From the NCBI GenBank assembly GCA_030374735.1, contig JASCIV010000415.1, positions 1 to 20,710 of the forward strand: a stretch of 20,710 bases of DNA. The letters run 5' to 3'. The position numbers and the translations under genes are program-made. The notes beneath the pieces are model-generated. The model saw nothing but the letters and a program-made list of their open reading frames with translations. It searched no databases and had not been told where the DNA came from. This document shows, piece by piece, positions 20,441-20,710 of this stretch. The stretch's first letter is position 1; every line of letters starts with the position of its first letter. This DNA comes from Gracilaria caudata. Its lineage: Eukaryota > Rhodophyta > Florideophyceae > Gracilariales > Gracilariaceae.

Positions 20441-20710
20441 ACTGGAAATCATGACATGCGGATGCTGGGTATTTTTCGACGTGAAGGTACAGTTGATGGA
20501 AGAACACCAACAGTCGTTGCAACCAACAGCAGCACTCAAGCTTTTGCACCAAACTCCAACCACAACGTACACTACTGCAGTCCCAGGCAGAACCTTCCGT
20601 CATTGAGTTTCCATTCTCCACTAAGTAAGACAGCTAAATTTCTTAAATCTTCAAGGCATTCTCAATGCATTGAATTTTTTAGAAAATTTACCTTCAATAG
20701 ATTCTCGTTG
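20441..20710 (+). CDS. Partial hypothetical frame open to the window edge
   Basis: Open for 90 codons from after TAA 20438-20440 to the end of the window, with ATG at 20456 and 20462. The translation is Ser/Asn-rich (MRMLGIFRREGTVDGRTPTV at its start) without a recognisable domain. CTAA|GTAAGA at about 20625 is a possible 5' splice site. It could be the start of a gene continuing beyond the window, or chance. Confidence 0.2.

Noticed and set aside
1..20710. CRISPR arrays, bacterial operons, rRNA genes or prophage-like modules.
   Set aside because: No regular spaced repeats, no conserved rRNA stretches and no prokaryotic gene organisation were seen.

Overview
This is a eukaryotic nuclear window in which nearly every recognisable gene is broken. 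There are no operons and no ribosome-binding-site-led starts. GT..AG-type splice signals can be seen, coding segments lie far apart on both strands, and two DNA transposons of a eukaryote-typical class (Tnp2, CACTA/En-Spm-like) take up about 6.5 kb. The pyruvate kinase at the left edge most resembles plastid/bacterial-type enzymes. A photosynthetic eukaryote, possibly a red alga or other plastid-bearing protist, is therefore the best guess, but this is inference. Identities come from reading the translations by eye; no database search was made.

Layout. 1-92: probable 3' end of an intron. 93-950 (+): C-terminal part of a pyruvate kinase, with five in-frame stops and one frameshift. 1409-3029 (+): N-terminal and middle part of a TFIIIC TPR subunit (tau131/TFC4/GTF3C3-like), with one frameshift and four in-frame stops. 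3020-3355 (-): a fragment resembling the start of the checkpoint clamp protein RAD1. 3445-3859: a 415-bp MITE-like element with 21-bp terminal inverted repeats. 3860-5332: remnants of unidentified genes on both strands. 5553-7073 (-): a long basic, coiled-coil-like frame with only two internal stops, unidentified. 7107-10408 (+): a Tnp2-type transposase with its core motifs but two in-frame stops and three frameshifts. 10409-12784: mostly empty, including an AT-rich patch near 11.1-11.4 kb. 12785-15271: unidentified GC-richer open frames on both strands. 15590-15909: a second, degenerate MITE-like element. 15964-16623 (+): an unidentified frame with one stop. 16689-19850 (-): a second, divergent and badly decayed Tnp2 transposase. 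19851-20710: no secure gene.

Overall picture. The window reads as a transposon-rich graveyard. Reading frames stay recognisable over hundreds of codons but are interrupted by all three stop codons and by single-base indels. This pattern suggests recent or ongoing pseudogenisation (or, for the indels, sequencing or assembly error) more than introns or a changed genetic code. The two Tnp2 elements face each other about 6.3 kb apart. The two short elements share a terminal CC(C)AG-like start and arrays of GATAT/GATGTCC motifs, as expected of non-autonomous relatives of CACTA-type elements, but a direct link to either transposase is not shown.
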